NCBI GenBank assembly: GCA_905221605.1
Contig: CAJNDS010002186.1
Location: forward strand, 255,001-319,000
Direction: 5' to 3'
Origin: Symbiodinium natans
Taxonomy: Eukaryota; Sar; Dinophyceae; Suessiales; Symbiodiniaceae
DNA: 64,000 nucleotides
The position numbers and the translations under genes are program-made. A model generated the notes under the pieces. It was given only the letters and a program-made list of their open reading frames with translations, did no database searches and was not told the origin of the DNA. Shown here one piece after another: positions 1-10,729 of this stretch. How positions within the stretch are numbered: position 1 is the stretch's first letter; each line of letters begins with the position of its first letter.

Positions 1-242
1 AGTCAAGTCCATGTCCAGCGACGGAAAAACACAACACCCGCTCAATCTCCGCACCAGCTCATTCCTTGGCAGTTTCTCCCGACTGTTTATGCCTGCCGAC
101 CAGATGGTATCGGTTCCACTTGGGCTTCCAGTTCACGAGGAACTCTTTTTCCTAGTCCCTCGTGCGTGAAATAATTGCAATTGGACTGACCGACCGGCGA
201 ATTGCATACACGCTCACCTTCTGAAAGAGAGAACGAAAGACA

Positions 243-614
243 TTAGAGGGTCATATCGGCTTCCAGGATACGGAGAACCGTTAAAATTCGACCCACGCAA
301 ACCGACTCATGACTCATCTCTTCACCGAGGCGCTGCTCTGCCGCAGGATCCTTCTCCCAGAAAGCGAGCATCATAAGAAAGCCCGTGGCAACGGAATCGA
401 GTACTGCATTCGTCTTGGTCCTGGCAGGCACGAGCACCTCTGCTCTGTATGTTTGTCGAAGAGATGTCACTTGAGATGTCTTCTGAGCGCTCTGGAAGTC
501 ATGAAGAAGCACCCTTAAAAACCAAGGGTCCCTCCAGGAATCAGAAGCCTCCAGGAGCCACCTCCGAGAACACATAGGGCACGTGCAGGGCATGTGCAGA
601 CGATGTTTAGACAT
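243..614 (-). CDS. Exon-like ORF, unassigned
   Basis: A 123-codon open stretch on the minus strand. The central part (about residues 67-105, containing TNAVLDSVATGFLMML and EKDPAAEQRLGEEM) has the amphipathic, Ala/Leu/Glu-rich look of a helical protein. The ends are Cys/Arg/Trp-rich and look like intron. It lies downstream, on the same strand, of the NTxWA-repeat exons at 1.1-3.6 kb and could be a later exon of that gene. I recognise no family. The start codon of the open stretch is unlikely to be a real start. Confidence 0.22.
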   Translation of the reverse strand: MSKHRLHMPCTCPMCSRRWLLEASDSWRDPWFLRVLLHDFQSAQKTSQVTSLRQTYRAEVLVPARTKTNAVLDSVATGFLMMLAFWEKDPAAEQRLGEEMSHESVCVGRILTVLRILEADMTL

Positions 615-1129
615 TCGTGTTCAATGCAAAATATGCCAAGGAGGCTGCTGTAGGAAGTGCATCAACAAGCAGAAAGCGATTGGCCTCGACCTGTGCGCCA
701 AAGAGGCCACGCCGCCCCCAGATGAGAGCCTTGACAGCCTCGACAAAAGATCTGCATCACGTGGCAGTCTCTGGTGCTGAGTCTTATGCTGGGCACAGAA
801 TGAGAATGTTCAGGCCTCCAGAATGTTCAAGTCTGCTCGCGACAGCGTCCATCAGCAAGCCATCTGCAACAGCCACTGTGCCAATTCTTTATGCCGAGTT
901 CGCCAGGCCCTGAAACTCAAGCTGATGGATCTTTGCCTCACTGCAGGTGGTTTCAGCGAATCTCGCTTCTACATGGATCTTTACCTTGAGTGTCTCTGTG
1001 CAGCCCCTGCCTCATATGATGCAAGACAAGTACGTTACAAAGTCTGCCGAATGGGTAGAAGAGTGGCTGCTCAGGCCGCGGAAGTGGCATCAGTGAGCGG
1101 CAGATGCCGGTGCACGGCTTCTGCCAGTG

Positions 1130-3622
1130 TTCACAGTGTGTTGGACGGGCCTTGGGCATCAAACTGGGGCAGGATGGAAAAGGCATAGGCCGAGGCCCAA
1201 TCGAGGAAGAGGTAGCCAGTGACGTGCGCACGACCAGAAGCCTCAAAGACCGTAGAGAAAAACAAATCTTCATGTCTCTTCACTCGTCCATCGTGAAAGG
1301 CCGTAAGGCCTAACAACCTAAAGCCACGCCAAGCGGCCCGGACCGTGTTGGCGACGTCTTGAGGACTCAGGGGCTTCCTGGCAGCTGCAGCGGCGGCCTC
1401 CACCAAGGGTGCATCTTGCAGGAGCGAAGAGCTGGAAGATCGTGCGGTATTGGACGGCTCTTGTGGGAGGAGTTCCTGGATCCTCTAAACTGCCTGAGAG
1501 CAAACAGCTCTCAGCAAGGAACGATGTGGAGGCGCTGGCTTCGTCAATTTCCACACCGCGTTGGCCAGGCCCTGGCAGCCGAGCTCCCGGGCTTTCTCCG
1601 CGGCCTGACAGAGAGGCCAACGTTCCGAAGTTCAAGAGTCTTCGACAGTGGGCTTAGATATGGTTAGATGCACTCAGCTACAAGGAAGCTTAAAACGCTG
1701 TCGAGTGGACAGATCTAGCACAAACATTTTGTAGCAAAAAGGAACACAGCAACAGCAGGCGGCACCTCCGATGCCGGTGCCTCCGAAGTTGGCCGCTCTA
1801 TAGAGCCGGGTGTCGTGAGCCTCCGTACCAGGTTCGCGGGGCCCTGGGCGGTAAGCTTTTCCAAGCCTCGGGCTGCAGCTGAAGAGGTTGATTGAAGCAG
1901 GGCATCGCTTTGCCACAAGATCCTGGCACAGGCCAGAGCCAAGCTCACCAGGCTCAGTGGTCCAAAGCCGCAGATGCGCGCTATGGCCGAGCTTCCGGTG
2001 GCACTGGAGAGCCGTGTGCCATGCCGATCCGCTAGGCCAAACGTCCATGCAGTGGCAGCCAGGTTCTGATGCTGGGGTTGAGGCATGGACGTCAGGCACG
2101 ATGATCGGAGGGCATGCGGCAGTGCGACTTGCTCAGATCGGGGGGTTGCAAGATCTCAGCCGCTGTTGGAAGGATCTTGGCAGCTGAGCTCTGTCAGATC
2201 TGTCAGAGAGCCGCTCGTGGCATCCAAAAAAGGCATGCCTCGAGCAGCTGGTGCACTAAAGTACCGGAGCCTGTTCGCTAAATTCTGTGGTCAGAACTCT
2301 CTTCGCTTTGCAATTGCACAGGATCCGGTTTCATGTGTCGATGTCTCATCATGTGCTTGAGGCCGTGCCGATGTCCAGACCATGTTGCTGAGATTCTGTG
2401 CTGTGGGGGTGGAGATCAGCTTCCTGGCTCGCCATTACAGCGCAACCACTGACAATCGAACTAGGAAGTTGCAGGTACCATGGCTCCGCAAGGTGTTTGT
2501 AATCCCCTGGGCATCAGAGTCGGCGGTGGCCGCAAGCTCGCCCATGGAACGGGAGAAGCACTCATCCTGCCAGGAGCAGGATGGATGAGTCGGTCAAAAG
2601 ATCAGAAGAGGATCAGAAGTTCGAACGAACACTGGCGTGTTCTTCTACCCTATGGCATGGCCCTGCAAAGAAACAAAATACACTCTTGTCTTGCTCATCT
2701 GCTCGAGGCATAAAAGCCTGGCGTAAGGCACCGTAACTGAAGGTTGAGAGCTGTGAACTGGCTTGGGCATGCGTAAGGCGCAAAAGCCGAATTGCTTACT
2801 TAGTCGTGGCAGTACATTCTGGGCCTTCCGAGAAAAAAGGAAGCACACGCGCCCCACTTAAATTTCTCAAAGCACGCCGACTCCGACTGGTACTCACCAG
2901 GCTCAACTTGGGACTGCATCTCTTCACTGGGTTGCGCAAAGGTTTTACACTGTGGTACTCCCTGCCAGGATACATCACGGAGCCGGTACTTGCAAGCAAA
3001 GAGGCGACAAGCGCTACCTTCCCTTGTTACCTTCCCTTGTTATCGCACGTGCAGACAGCAAGTTTCACCGACGGAGTGCCTGAACCTTGGGCTGCGCAAA
3101 TGTCCGAACAGAATTGGAAATGCTCTGAGGTGCGAGTCCCAATCCACAAGCCCGAGCACCCGATCCGTGCAGAAGCAGCGGACCATGAGCTAGCAAGCGT
3201 GCGAACCATCAGCCAATGTTTCCAGGGCTCCGCGAGTCAATCTCGTGCATCTTGACAGCAACTTCTTTGGAAGTGCCCTGCATCAATGCTGCATCGACAT
3301 GCACTGTAGCAGCTGGATCCCAGGCCGTGTTTGACAGGTTCTGCACCTTGGGCTCGCCAAGCAACTTCGAAGTCTGTGTAGCTGGAGCGTTGGGCGATGC
3401 CACACCGACGGCCATCGAGCGAGCGAGCCTCCATGACGTGTTTGAGGGGCTCTGAACTCCGAAGTCAGCGATGCTCTCTGTCGCCTGTGACGCAGCCGCC
3501 ATGAACGGCGACCGATGCCAAAACCGAGTGGCCCTGAAAGCCCAGGAAGTGTTTGCCGGGTTGCGTGCGCTGGGCTCGCTTAAAGTGAAGACGATGGCAT
3601 CAGCAGCCGTCTGCAAAAACAA
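1130..3622 (-). CDS. NTxWA helical-repeat protein (RAP/FASTK/OPR-like), multi-exon
   Basis: Several minus-strand exon fragments carry one recurring motif of the form F-x-(A/P)Q-x-L/P-(S/A)-N-T-(A/S)-W-A. The clearest array is 3209-3622, with SARNPANTSWAF, VQSPSNTSWRLA and VQNLSNTAWDP, then SRSPGNIG at its low-coordinate end. Further copies lie at about 2050-2086 (QHQNLAATAWTFGLA), 1820-1850 (LTAQGPANLV), 1309-1360 (LSPQDVANTVRAAW) and 1130-1165 (FDAQGPSNTL). Spacing between the three copies in the first array is about 37-40 residues. Such arrays occur in alga and alveolate proteins thought to bind organellar RNA (RAP, FASTK and OPR superfamilies). The organellar RNA role is inference; only the repeat is seen. 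Reading frames change between copies, consistent with introns that I did not map. No RAP domain was identified, and the gene ends are unknown. Confidence 0.5.
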
Positions 3623-4734
3623 CTTCTTCTGGAGACTCGAGTTGGCAGCCGCCTACACTAAGCTTGCCGTCTCCACGGGGGGTAGGCCGGGAACACCAAT
3701 CGCGAGCAAGGACTCCGAGTCCAAGGACTCCGAGGACCCTGAGAGCTTGGAGTCTCTCGCCTGCGACTTGCCACATGCCCGCAGTGTCTGTGAAAGTTCT
3801 CGCGCAGTCAAGTCGTTCAAGCTCAAGGAGGTCTCAGAGAAAGCTCAGCGCGTCGACTCGCTGGAGGGTACTGGTCATGCAAAGGCATACCTAAGTGCGA
3901 TGAAAGGACGTGACATCATGCGTAGTCAACGATACAGAATTTCTATGGTACAGTAGGGTCACATTGCATTCGCCGAAGCCTGCGCGCTGAACTCATTGAC
4001 ACGGCTTGCCAAACTGGTTCCGATCACCGCTGCCATCGGCGCATCGGCACGACGAGGTGTTGCCGGCGGCCACGCACCACTCGCGATGTCCAGGGCTGAG
4101 AGCTCGGAAATCTATATGCCCAAGGTCTCAGCTGCGGCCAGCATCCGTCAGCTCTGTCACCGGCCATGGCGATGGGTTCCCCTGCCTTCGGCCAAACGAA
4201 GATGTGACGACATGAAAAGACTGCACAACTGCTTCAACGCTCCTCCCTGCATCCCTGCACCTTCCAAGCGACGTCTGAAAGTCTGGCGACAGCTCGCCAC
4301 CAAACTCCCTGCGTTGCCGCGAAGGCCTCGGAGGCTCACCGATCCTGGACAGAACAGTTGGCACAACGCTGGTGCAATGCGGCCACACTCTCTACGAACA
4401 TGATGCACAACCTTTCGCAACAGAAAACGCGTGCCTTCGCGGCGACTGTGAGAAACATTCGACGCAGAGTCAGAGTCTGTTCCTTCTGTTTCATCGTCGC
4501 TCATCTCCGAGACGGAGCCATGAATACATAGCTAGGAGGCAGGGCCATCTCTGCTGCAGGGAACGTCGAAACAAGTCTGGAGTGTCTGTAGCCGCATTGG
4601 GCAACCATACGTTGTGCTAGCAAGTAACGACCATAACAGTCATAGCAGAGATGCATGTTGGGAAAGGCTTTTGAAAGCTGTCAAGCATAACCTTTGAGCC
4701 CAACTGAACTGCAAACAATGACCAGACGATAGCC

Positions 4735-4821
4735 TGGATTTGAATGCTGAGCTTTGTTGCTGGTGGGCCAATGGGGCGAGCCTCCTCATCTGTCACTTCT
4801 CCTTCCTCCAGCTTGCTAGGG
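4735..4821 (-). CDS. Acidic exon, probable linker of the DEAD-box helicase
   Basis: The minus-strand frame reads KLEEGEVTDEEARPIG followed by PPATK, directly after a possible acceptor (CCCTAG). Its position just downstream of the exon reading IATSDPQATDEGLGG matches the charged insert that DDX56-type helicases carry between the IATD segment and the RGxDF segment. No motif here is diagnostic by itself, so the assignment rests on context. A second acidic stretch (SDDETEGTDSDSAS) lies at about 4463-4504 and might belong to the same linker. Confidence 0.35.
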
Positions 4822-4851
4822 ACGAGGAACAACCAAGCTTGGCAGCATGCT

Positions 4852-7800
4852 CAATCTGCACCGTCCTCGTTGCCTCCGAGACCCTCATCGGTGGCCTGAG
4901 GATCACTTGTTGCAATCTCTGATGTTGGTTCCCGTCATCTTCTCTTGATTCCCAATAGGTTGCCAGGCAATGAGCAGCTCTACTGCTCCCTGATTGAAGG
5001 AGTCAATGATGTTCTGACCTGAGACACAAAAAACAGAACATCGAGGGCCGGTGGTAATTTTTGGGTAGCTTTAGTTGCTGCCCGCTTTCACTCGTTGAGC
5101 CTGAGGCGGCTGGAATGCGGCAGCTCGGAGTTCAGAACAGCTGAATTAATGCTGAAGCGCTCCAGCCTCATATGAAAAGCCATGAAAAGCCATGAAAAGC
5201 CATCAAGCCCTGCTGCCAATGTCGCTGCATATCGCTACAAATACTCTGCGATTCACCAGGACTGCTGGGAAAGCAGCAAGATCTTCAGCCGATAAGCTGC
5301 ATCGACGCTTTGCACGAAGATGAGCCTGCGCTCTCGAGGTCAGCAAAGGCTCTTTGATCCCAAGAACCCACAGGCCCCCTGACATCTCGACATCTCCGCG
5401 CACGAGCTTTAAGTGATCGAGGGCAGCGCGTCTTCCCCTGTATCAGCTGCAGCTTCCTGGAGTTGCAGGGAAAATGCAGGTGGAAGCGCAGGAAGTGAGG
5501 GGAGGGCCATCTTGCAAGAGAGATTCAGGAGCGTGTAGATGATAAGGTACTTGTCGGTCTTGTGGCACACGAAGTAGAACCTGAATCTTAGCATGGTCTC
5601 TGTTTCTTCGTACTTTTGCAACCCCCGCTGCTGAGGACCCGGCTGGGCCAGCTTCCCCGTGACACGCGGTTCCTCCAGCTTCAAGACGACCGGCTTGTGC
5701 AGCATGAGGCCCTGAGACATGAAAGAAATGCACCAAAGACAAAGAAATGGAGAATTCAAAAGAGCAACATCAAAGAAATGAGAAATCAGTCGCATCTACG
5801 TCTTCTAATATGTTTCCTTTGTTGTCGCGGGCTTTGGGCTCAAGAAGAAGGTAGGTTCGGGCAAGATTGGGGAGGGTGTCTCTGGGGGGCCCCGCTCTCC
5901 ACTTAGAAGGTCCGGAGATTTTGGCGCTTAAAGATACAGGAGTGGGCCTTATCAAGAACAATGAAATCGAAAGTGCTGTGGACTGTACCTCCTACTCAAA
6001 CTGAGTCCTTGCCTTGAGCTGCTCGACCTCCTCGGACAGCGTTGCAGAAACCAGCATTGCCTGCCAATGCAGCACGACTGTCAGAAGCTCTCTGCTCGGC
6101 CATTTATGCAGCGCATGCCTGGTACTTCGGAGGCATCAGGGCGCAGAGAGCCTTGACCTCAGCAAGCTTTCTGTGGCAATTTGTCAATGGCGTTGGCTGA
6201 TATCTCTCCGGGCAACAAGCATCCTCTTCGTAGCCATATGAGAACATGAGGTCCGCCTCGTCCACTATCAAGACCCTGAGCGTCCTGGTGATGAGCGAAA
6301 CATATATCGTGGAAGAAGGGACATCAAGGCACGCAAAGTTCAAAATGTTCGATTCAGCTTCCCAAAACATGGCAGTTTCACTCCGACAGCGGTTTCATGG
6401 CAGATCTGGCCTGCAAGCACATGCACACGGATGCACTTTGCAACCGGCTTATCGTCGTGGACATGGCGATGAAGCACCATCATCCGGCAGGTTAGGCATT
6501 GCAAGACATGCTCCAAGAATGGTGTATATCGAAACATGGCCGCACACTGCGAGCTGAGCTCCGTGTGCCTCTCGCTGCTTCACCAGAAGGAGTAGCGAAG
6601 AGGGCGTTGTCACTAACCTGCCGTGATCTGAAATGACTTGCCACAAGGGGCTTCAAACGGTTGATGCTCAGAGGGTCAGGACATCCACTCCTTGCCAAAA
6701 TGGCACAAGGCGTGTTGGATTTGTGGCTGCAATGACACTTTGGAAGCTGTCTGAAAAGTCGCCCCACAGAAAGTCCACCAGAAAATGTCCCAGCCCCTGC
6801 CTGTACAACAGGAATCCCGTGGGTGGAGTTCGGGGTTGGCAAATCCGAGTCTGATCGCTGCCGGCCGTGTGAATTTCTGATGCTAAGCACCAGTTGCAGC
6901 CCCGTACAGTAAGCCCGTGCATCTCGGAAGTCGTCCTGCTCGATGCATCATGGATTGGAGACGGCTCAGAATGCGAAGCATTATCTGAACTGTTCACGTC
7001 GATGATGGTATCCACGAGGCCGCACATTATAACACATGCTCGAGAATCATCACGGGCAGCTCGGCTTTGCTGTACTTCTCCTCGACGCATCCGCACCAGC
7101 AAAGGGACAGCACCGTACAAAGATGGTAAGACGGGCAAACTGCCGCCCTGCTGAAACAGCAATACAGCCAAGGACAAAGCGCCAGAGAGAAGCATGTCCA
7201 CAGTCAGGACGTCGAAACAGAAGCTAAGCCTGTCGCGAGCCCTGCTGCCCCCTGCTGCCCCACAATGACAAGTTGCCACTGCGTTGTGGACAAAACACGA
7301 ACAACCAAACATGACTGGCAGGCAGGGAAGTCACGACCCGGTGAACCTGAGCAATGAGCTCCTGGCACCACCGAGGTAAACGAACAAAACCGAAAGCATC
7401 CGAAAGCCAAACATTCTAAAGTTTGTGGGAAAACCCCATCTCGAAGCGCTTCCCCACACGTTCTCACCATCCCCGTGTCTCGTGCTGAGCTCTGCAGCAA
7501 AGATTTACTCCTAAGGCGGCGTGTAAGGCCGTTAAAAGGCTTAAACCCTTGCGCGGTTGGAGCTATGCCTCTGTAGGTTCAAGCGCAGCTCGACCCGAAC
7601 TGCTTCCCGTGCGGAGCACGAAAATCTTCACTACATCACTACGTTGCGCTTCAATCGCACATGCTGCAAGGACTGTCCGCGTGAACTTTCCAGGGCAGGA
7701 ACTTAAGCGCCGGATTGTAGATGTTTGGAGATGCTTGGAGCCCTTTAGGCTTCAGGGCACCAATGCGATGAAATCTGTCGACCCAGGGAAGACCATAATC

Positions 7801-8760
7801 TACAAGCCCTGCCAACATGATCGCACAAACCGTGCTTGGAAGTTTACACTTAGCTATGGCACTTGCCCCCGAGCTCCCCCCTCCCTGCAAAATCAGAAAC
7901 TGTTTGGAAACAGGTGAGCTCAGGTGAGAAGCAGCAAGCAGCTACAGACAAGCAACCGTTGCGACATGCAGAGGTGGGCCGTTGTTGCGTGGTGGCTGCC
8001 AAACCAAAAATGAGAACTCGACCAGAACTTTGCGCGCAAGCAAAGGGGGGTGGCTCTCTTACAGGACTTGACGTTGCACCCTAGCAGGATGGAGGAGCAG
8101 CACACAGTCCTTGGTGGGAACTAGAATGAGGCCGCTCAGAGGTGTCGCAGAACCTACCACAGATGATCGAAAACCAAGGCAGCATCAGCTGGGTGTCTTA
8201 ACGTTTTAACACTGCCAGGATCCCTCAGTTGCCTTTGGCTTCCACCTCCTGGAGAAGGCGCTGGACCTGGACAAAGGTCTCTCAGAAATCACGAAACGCG
8301 CCCACAGCACAGTCCAAGTAGCTGGCGAGCGGTATTGCATAGCATAAGGTCTTACCGCTTCCAGTGCGTGCACGACAAAGCAGGTCCTTGCACGACACTA
8401 GAGTCACTAGAACCCCAGTACCTGTTGCGATCTTTCACGATGCAAGCGCTCTCCCAATCCGTCCTTGCCCTCCAGCGCGACAGGAATGCCTCGCGACTGG
8501 ACGAGCCTGATAGCGACAAGTGGAACAAAAGCACTGGCGAGTCTGTGATCATGGCCAGAGCCATCACACCAGACGGCAGAGATCAAAGTGCAAACCCCCA
8601 TGAACCGCGTCAAAAGCTCCTTTCCTGCTTTCGCACAATGAAACTCACGTTGAAGCGTTGCGCAGGCTTGTCCACGCTTGGGCCGCTGCGTTGGCCGCTG
8701 CAACTGCAGAGTGTCTGTTAACGCCTCATGTCGAGAAAGCTGAAGACGTCCGCAGCTTCA
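4852..8760 (-). CDS. DDX56-like: DEAD-box RNA helicase, DDX56/Dbp9-like, multi-exon
   Basis: ATP-dependent RNA helicase of the DDX56/Dbp9 type; in other eukaryotes these act in large-subunit ribosome assembly in the nucleolus. Exons read on the minus strand: possible FSFLDMR (8727-8760, tentative); LVQSRGIPVALEGK (8464-8506); motif I CRARTGSGKT (8327-8386); VQRLLQEVEAKGN (8227-8266); motif Ia GLILVPTK (8110-8153); LVTTPSSLLLLVKQ (about 6575-6617); motif II VDEADLMFSYGYEED (6221-6284); ALCALMPPKYQ (6119-6157); motif III MLVSATLSEEVEQLK (6013-6060); MLHKPVVLKLEEP (5644-5711); FYFVCHKTDKYLIIY (5512-5580); LIFVQSVDAAYRLK (5278-5325); LERFSINSAVLNSELP (about 5101-5166); IIDSFNQGAVELL (about 4966-5018); IATSDPQATDEGL (about 4852-4916). 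Many junctions use GC or GA donors. Exons between motif Ia and 6617, and the RGxDF and HRxGR segments, were not found. The family call is firm; the ends are not. Confidence 0.85.
5173..5203. repeat. 10-bp tandem repeat (GAAAAGCCAT)x3
   Basis: Three consecutive copies of a 10-bp unit, seen directly. They lie inside the intron between two helicase exons (about 5166 and 5278). Confidence 0.85.
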
Positions 8761-8939
8761 CACTCATGGCACAGTATACCAACACAGCAGCAATTGCACC
8801 TTCGTGAGGCGTCGGTCTAGGTGGTGTTTGCCTCACACACTGTCATTGGCAGCTTTTAGGTCGCAGGAAGGGCGATGGGATGTCACAAGACTCAAACCTC
8901 TGCCTGTCAGTCGGTTGTTTATGTTGCTTTAAGGAACCC

Positions 8940-9560
8940 TTCTCCCTGCCAAAAGTGGGGCTTGGAGTCTTGAACACGAATCTGGGTGACGCGGTGACAG
9001 CTCAGACTCTCAGACTCCGGAGCCCTTTGTCCCGGGGCCCGATCCGAACTCAGCCCATGTTGTGCGCTCATCCAGCAACGAAGCACCCATGGCTCACTGC
9101 ATTTCACTGCATCTCCACTCTCCAAACACTCGAACAGGACTTCGAAAAACAGAGTTAATGCGGAGCTCATGCGAGGTTCGAATCGCTGCTCAGGTCTAAC
9201 ACTGAGAGGCTAGTTACTGCTAGTTGTCTGTTTGAAAAAACAAGAAGTCTGCAACTCCCCGGGCTGTACCTCTCCACTCCTGAGGGCGGTGCAAAGTGAA
9301 CTGCTTAGATTGCATCAGGCTCTGGGAGGAGTACTATTCTTACCATGGAGTACTATCGCTCTGCAAGTGAACTCATCTGCTGTAGCCGAGAAGGCTCTCA
9401 ACTTGACCTCAACTCACCAAGGCGAGCCTGCTAAAACACTGAACTCTACGCTGGCGACGCCTCCGAAGGACCGCCTTTTTCGGTTGGCATGCAGATGATT
9501 CAGCGACAGGAGCAACTTTGCCCGAGGCAAGTTGCAGAGCTACGGCGCAGATGTGCTCAC
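8940..9560. other. Intergenic stretch, nothing assigned
   Basis: Lies between the helicase and the membrane-protein exons. Both strands have only short ORFs of shadow-like composition. I see no repeat, RNA gene or recognisable exon here. Confidence 0.4.
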
Positions 9561-9599
9561 ACACGAATCCGGGTGACCTGGGCGCGTATCTGACCTTCT

Positions 9600-10140
9600 C
9601 CCTCGTCTCCTGTGGACGAGGTTCCGAGCAGGCCAGCCACGTAGAACGCCAAGGCACAAAGCAGGAAAGCTAGTTGGAGCAAGTTCGCCATGATCAGCAG
9701 GCAGAACGGTCGACCTTCACCTCAGCGACTGCAGGAATATCGGAGTAGCGATAGGAAGCACCTGCAAGAATCTGCAAGAATCGGAGGACTTCTAGGGATC
9801 CTGGCCCACAAGACTTTGCGATGGCGCGAAGGCTGTCAGGAAGTAGTATGCAGGCAAGGCTTGCTGGATGGCAAGCACCAAGTACACGAAGCCATCCCAC
9901 GAAGCCCTGCAACTCAACTGAAAACATGCTCACACCTTGACGTCTGCAGAACTTTTTGGCTCAAGAACGGTGGATTTGAGATGCCCCACCTGCGTGGATT
10001 CAGGGTTCGGCCCTGGTTCTCAGACTCTCCCGCAACACACCGCACAGATTGCGCCAGGAGCGCAATGGACCCAAAGAACTCCAGGCAGTGCGCAAGGATG
10101 AAAAGCCTTGCAAAGAAAGCATCGTCAAGGTATGTAAAGG
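9600..10140 (-). CDS. Multi-pass membrane protein, exons of an unrecognised gene
   Basis: Consecutive minus-strand exon-like segments are strongly hydrophobic. At about 10005-10140: TYLDDAFFARLFILAH, then LEFFGSIALLAQSV. At about 9797-9905: WDGFVYLVLAIQQAL, then PAYYFLTAFAPSQ. At about 9697-9755: ASYRYSDIPAVAEV. At about 9600-9700: IMANLLQLAFLLCALAF, then YVAGLLGTSS. Each long segment would form one or two transmembrane helices, giving at least four. Frames change between segments as expected for introns, and AG precedes several of them (for example TTGCAG before the 9.75-kb segment). No family is recognised, so transport, enzyme or structural roles cannot be separated. The C-terminus seems to be at the low-coordinate end. 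Confidence 0.5.
9954..9965 (+). other. Possible relict of the dinoflagellate spliced leader 3' end
   Basis: The plus strand reads TTTTGGCTCAAG, identical to the last 12 bases of the 22-nt dinoflagellate trans-spliced leader. The bases upstream (CTGCAGAACT) do not continue the match. Genomic relict leaders mark genes that returned to the genome as trans-spliced cDNA. A 12-mer match can occur by chance (order of 1 in 100 for this window), and the site lies opposite an intron of the minus-strand membrane gene. Confidence 0.25.
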
Positions 10141-10239
10141 TGTAAGGCGTCGTAAGAGGCATCCACTGGGTCAAGTCGCGAGACCAATATTGAGACAGGG
10201 AGGGGGGGGCCGGGCCTAAATGCGGCTGCTGCTACTGGC

Positions 10240-10560
10240 TTATCGCTTCAAAACAGCAATACGGCAAGACTTATGTGCGTGGCGAAGCAGCTTGTCATGG
10301 GAGTAGTCGCCACCGGGTTCGGCCCCTGACAGGTTCAGGTAGTGGCGCGACGCTGCCCAAGCTGCCATTGCGAAGGCAGCCCCCGAGCATACAGAACCTG
10401 GAGGGGTGCAAAGCAACGTGTTCGTGGCATCTCGTAACATCGTCGTGCCTGAGCCGATCTTGGAACACATGGCTGCCAGCCACGCTGCCGAGGCCACCTG
10501 CAAACGAAACTTTCCAAGAATAAAAAGCCTCTCATGCACCTCGCATGCACTGTTCATGCT
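10240..10560 (-). CDS. Exon-like ORF, Ala-rich, unassigned
   Basis: The minus-strand open stretch has a coherent Ala/Ser-rich, partly hydrophobic segment (VASAAWLAAMCSKIGSG, GAAFAMAAWAASRHYL). It lies just upstream of the membrane-protein exons on the same strand and could be one of their 5' exons. No family is recognised and no splice sites were fixed. Confidence 0.3.
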   Translation of the reverse strand, partial: SMNSACEVHERLFILGKFRLQVASAAWLAAMCSKIGSGTTMLRDATNTLLCTPPGSVCSGAAFAMAAWAASRHYLNLSGAEPGGDYSHDKLLRHAHKSCRIAVLKR

Positions 10561-10675
10561 GTTCATGCTGTCTGTTCTGATGCTGTTCATGCGGACGCTT
10601 CAGGGCCTCGCAAAACACGGCAAAAGAACCACCCAAAGGCCCATCCAGACCTTGTCCGGGACTGAGGTACTCAAA

Positions 10676-10728
10676 CAAATATAGCAAATATAGCAAATAA
10701 AGCAAATATAGCAAATACAGCAAATATG
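10676..10728. repeat. 9-bp tandem repeat (AGCAAATAT)x6, imperfect
   Basis: About six imperfect copies of a 9-bp unit. On the minus strand it encodes repeated Leu-Leu-Tyr in one frame, which is a by-product of the repeat. Confidence 0.85.
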
Positions 10729-10729
10729 A

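Noticed and set aside
6668-7312. Minus-strand YGAVPLLVRMRR as a helicase motif I flank
   Set aside because: The true motif I exon with GSGKT was found at 8327-8386, followed by in-order exons, so this match is chance.
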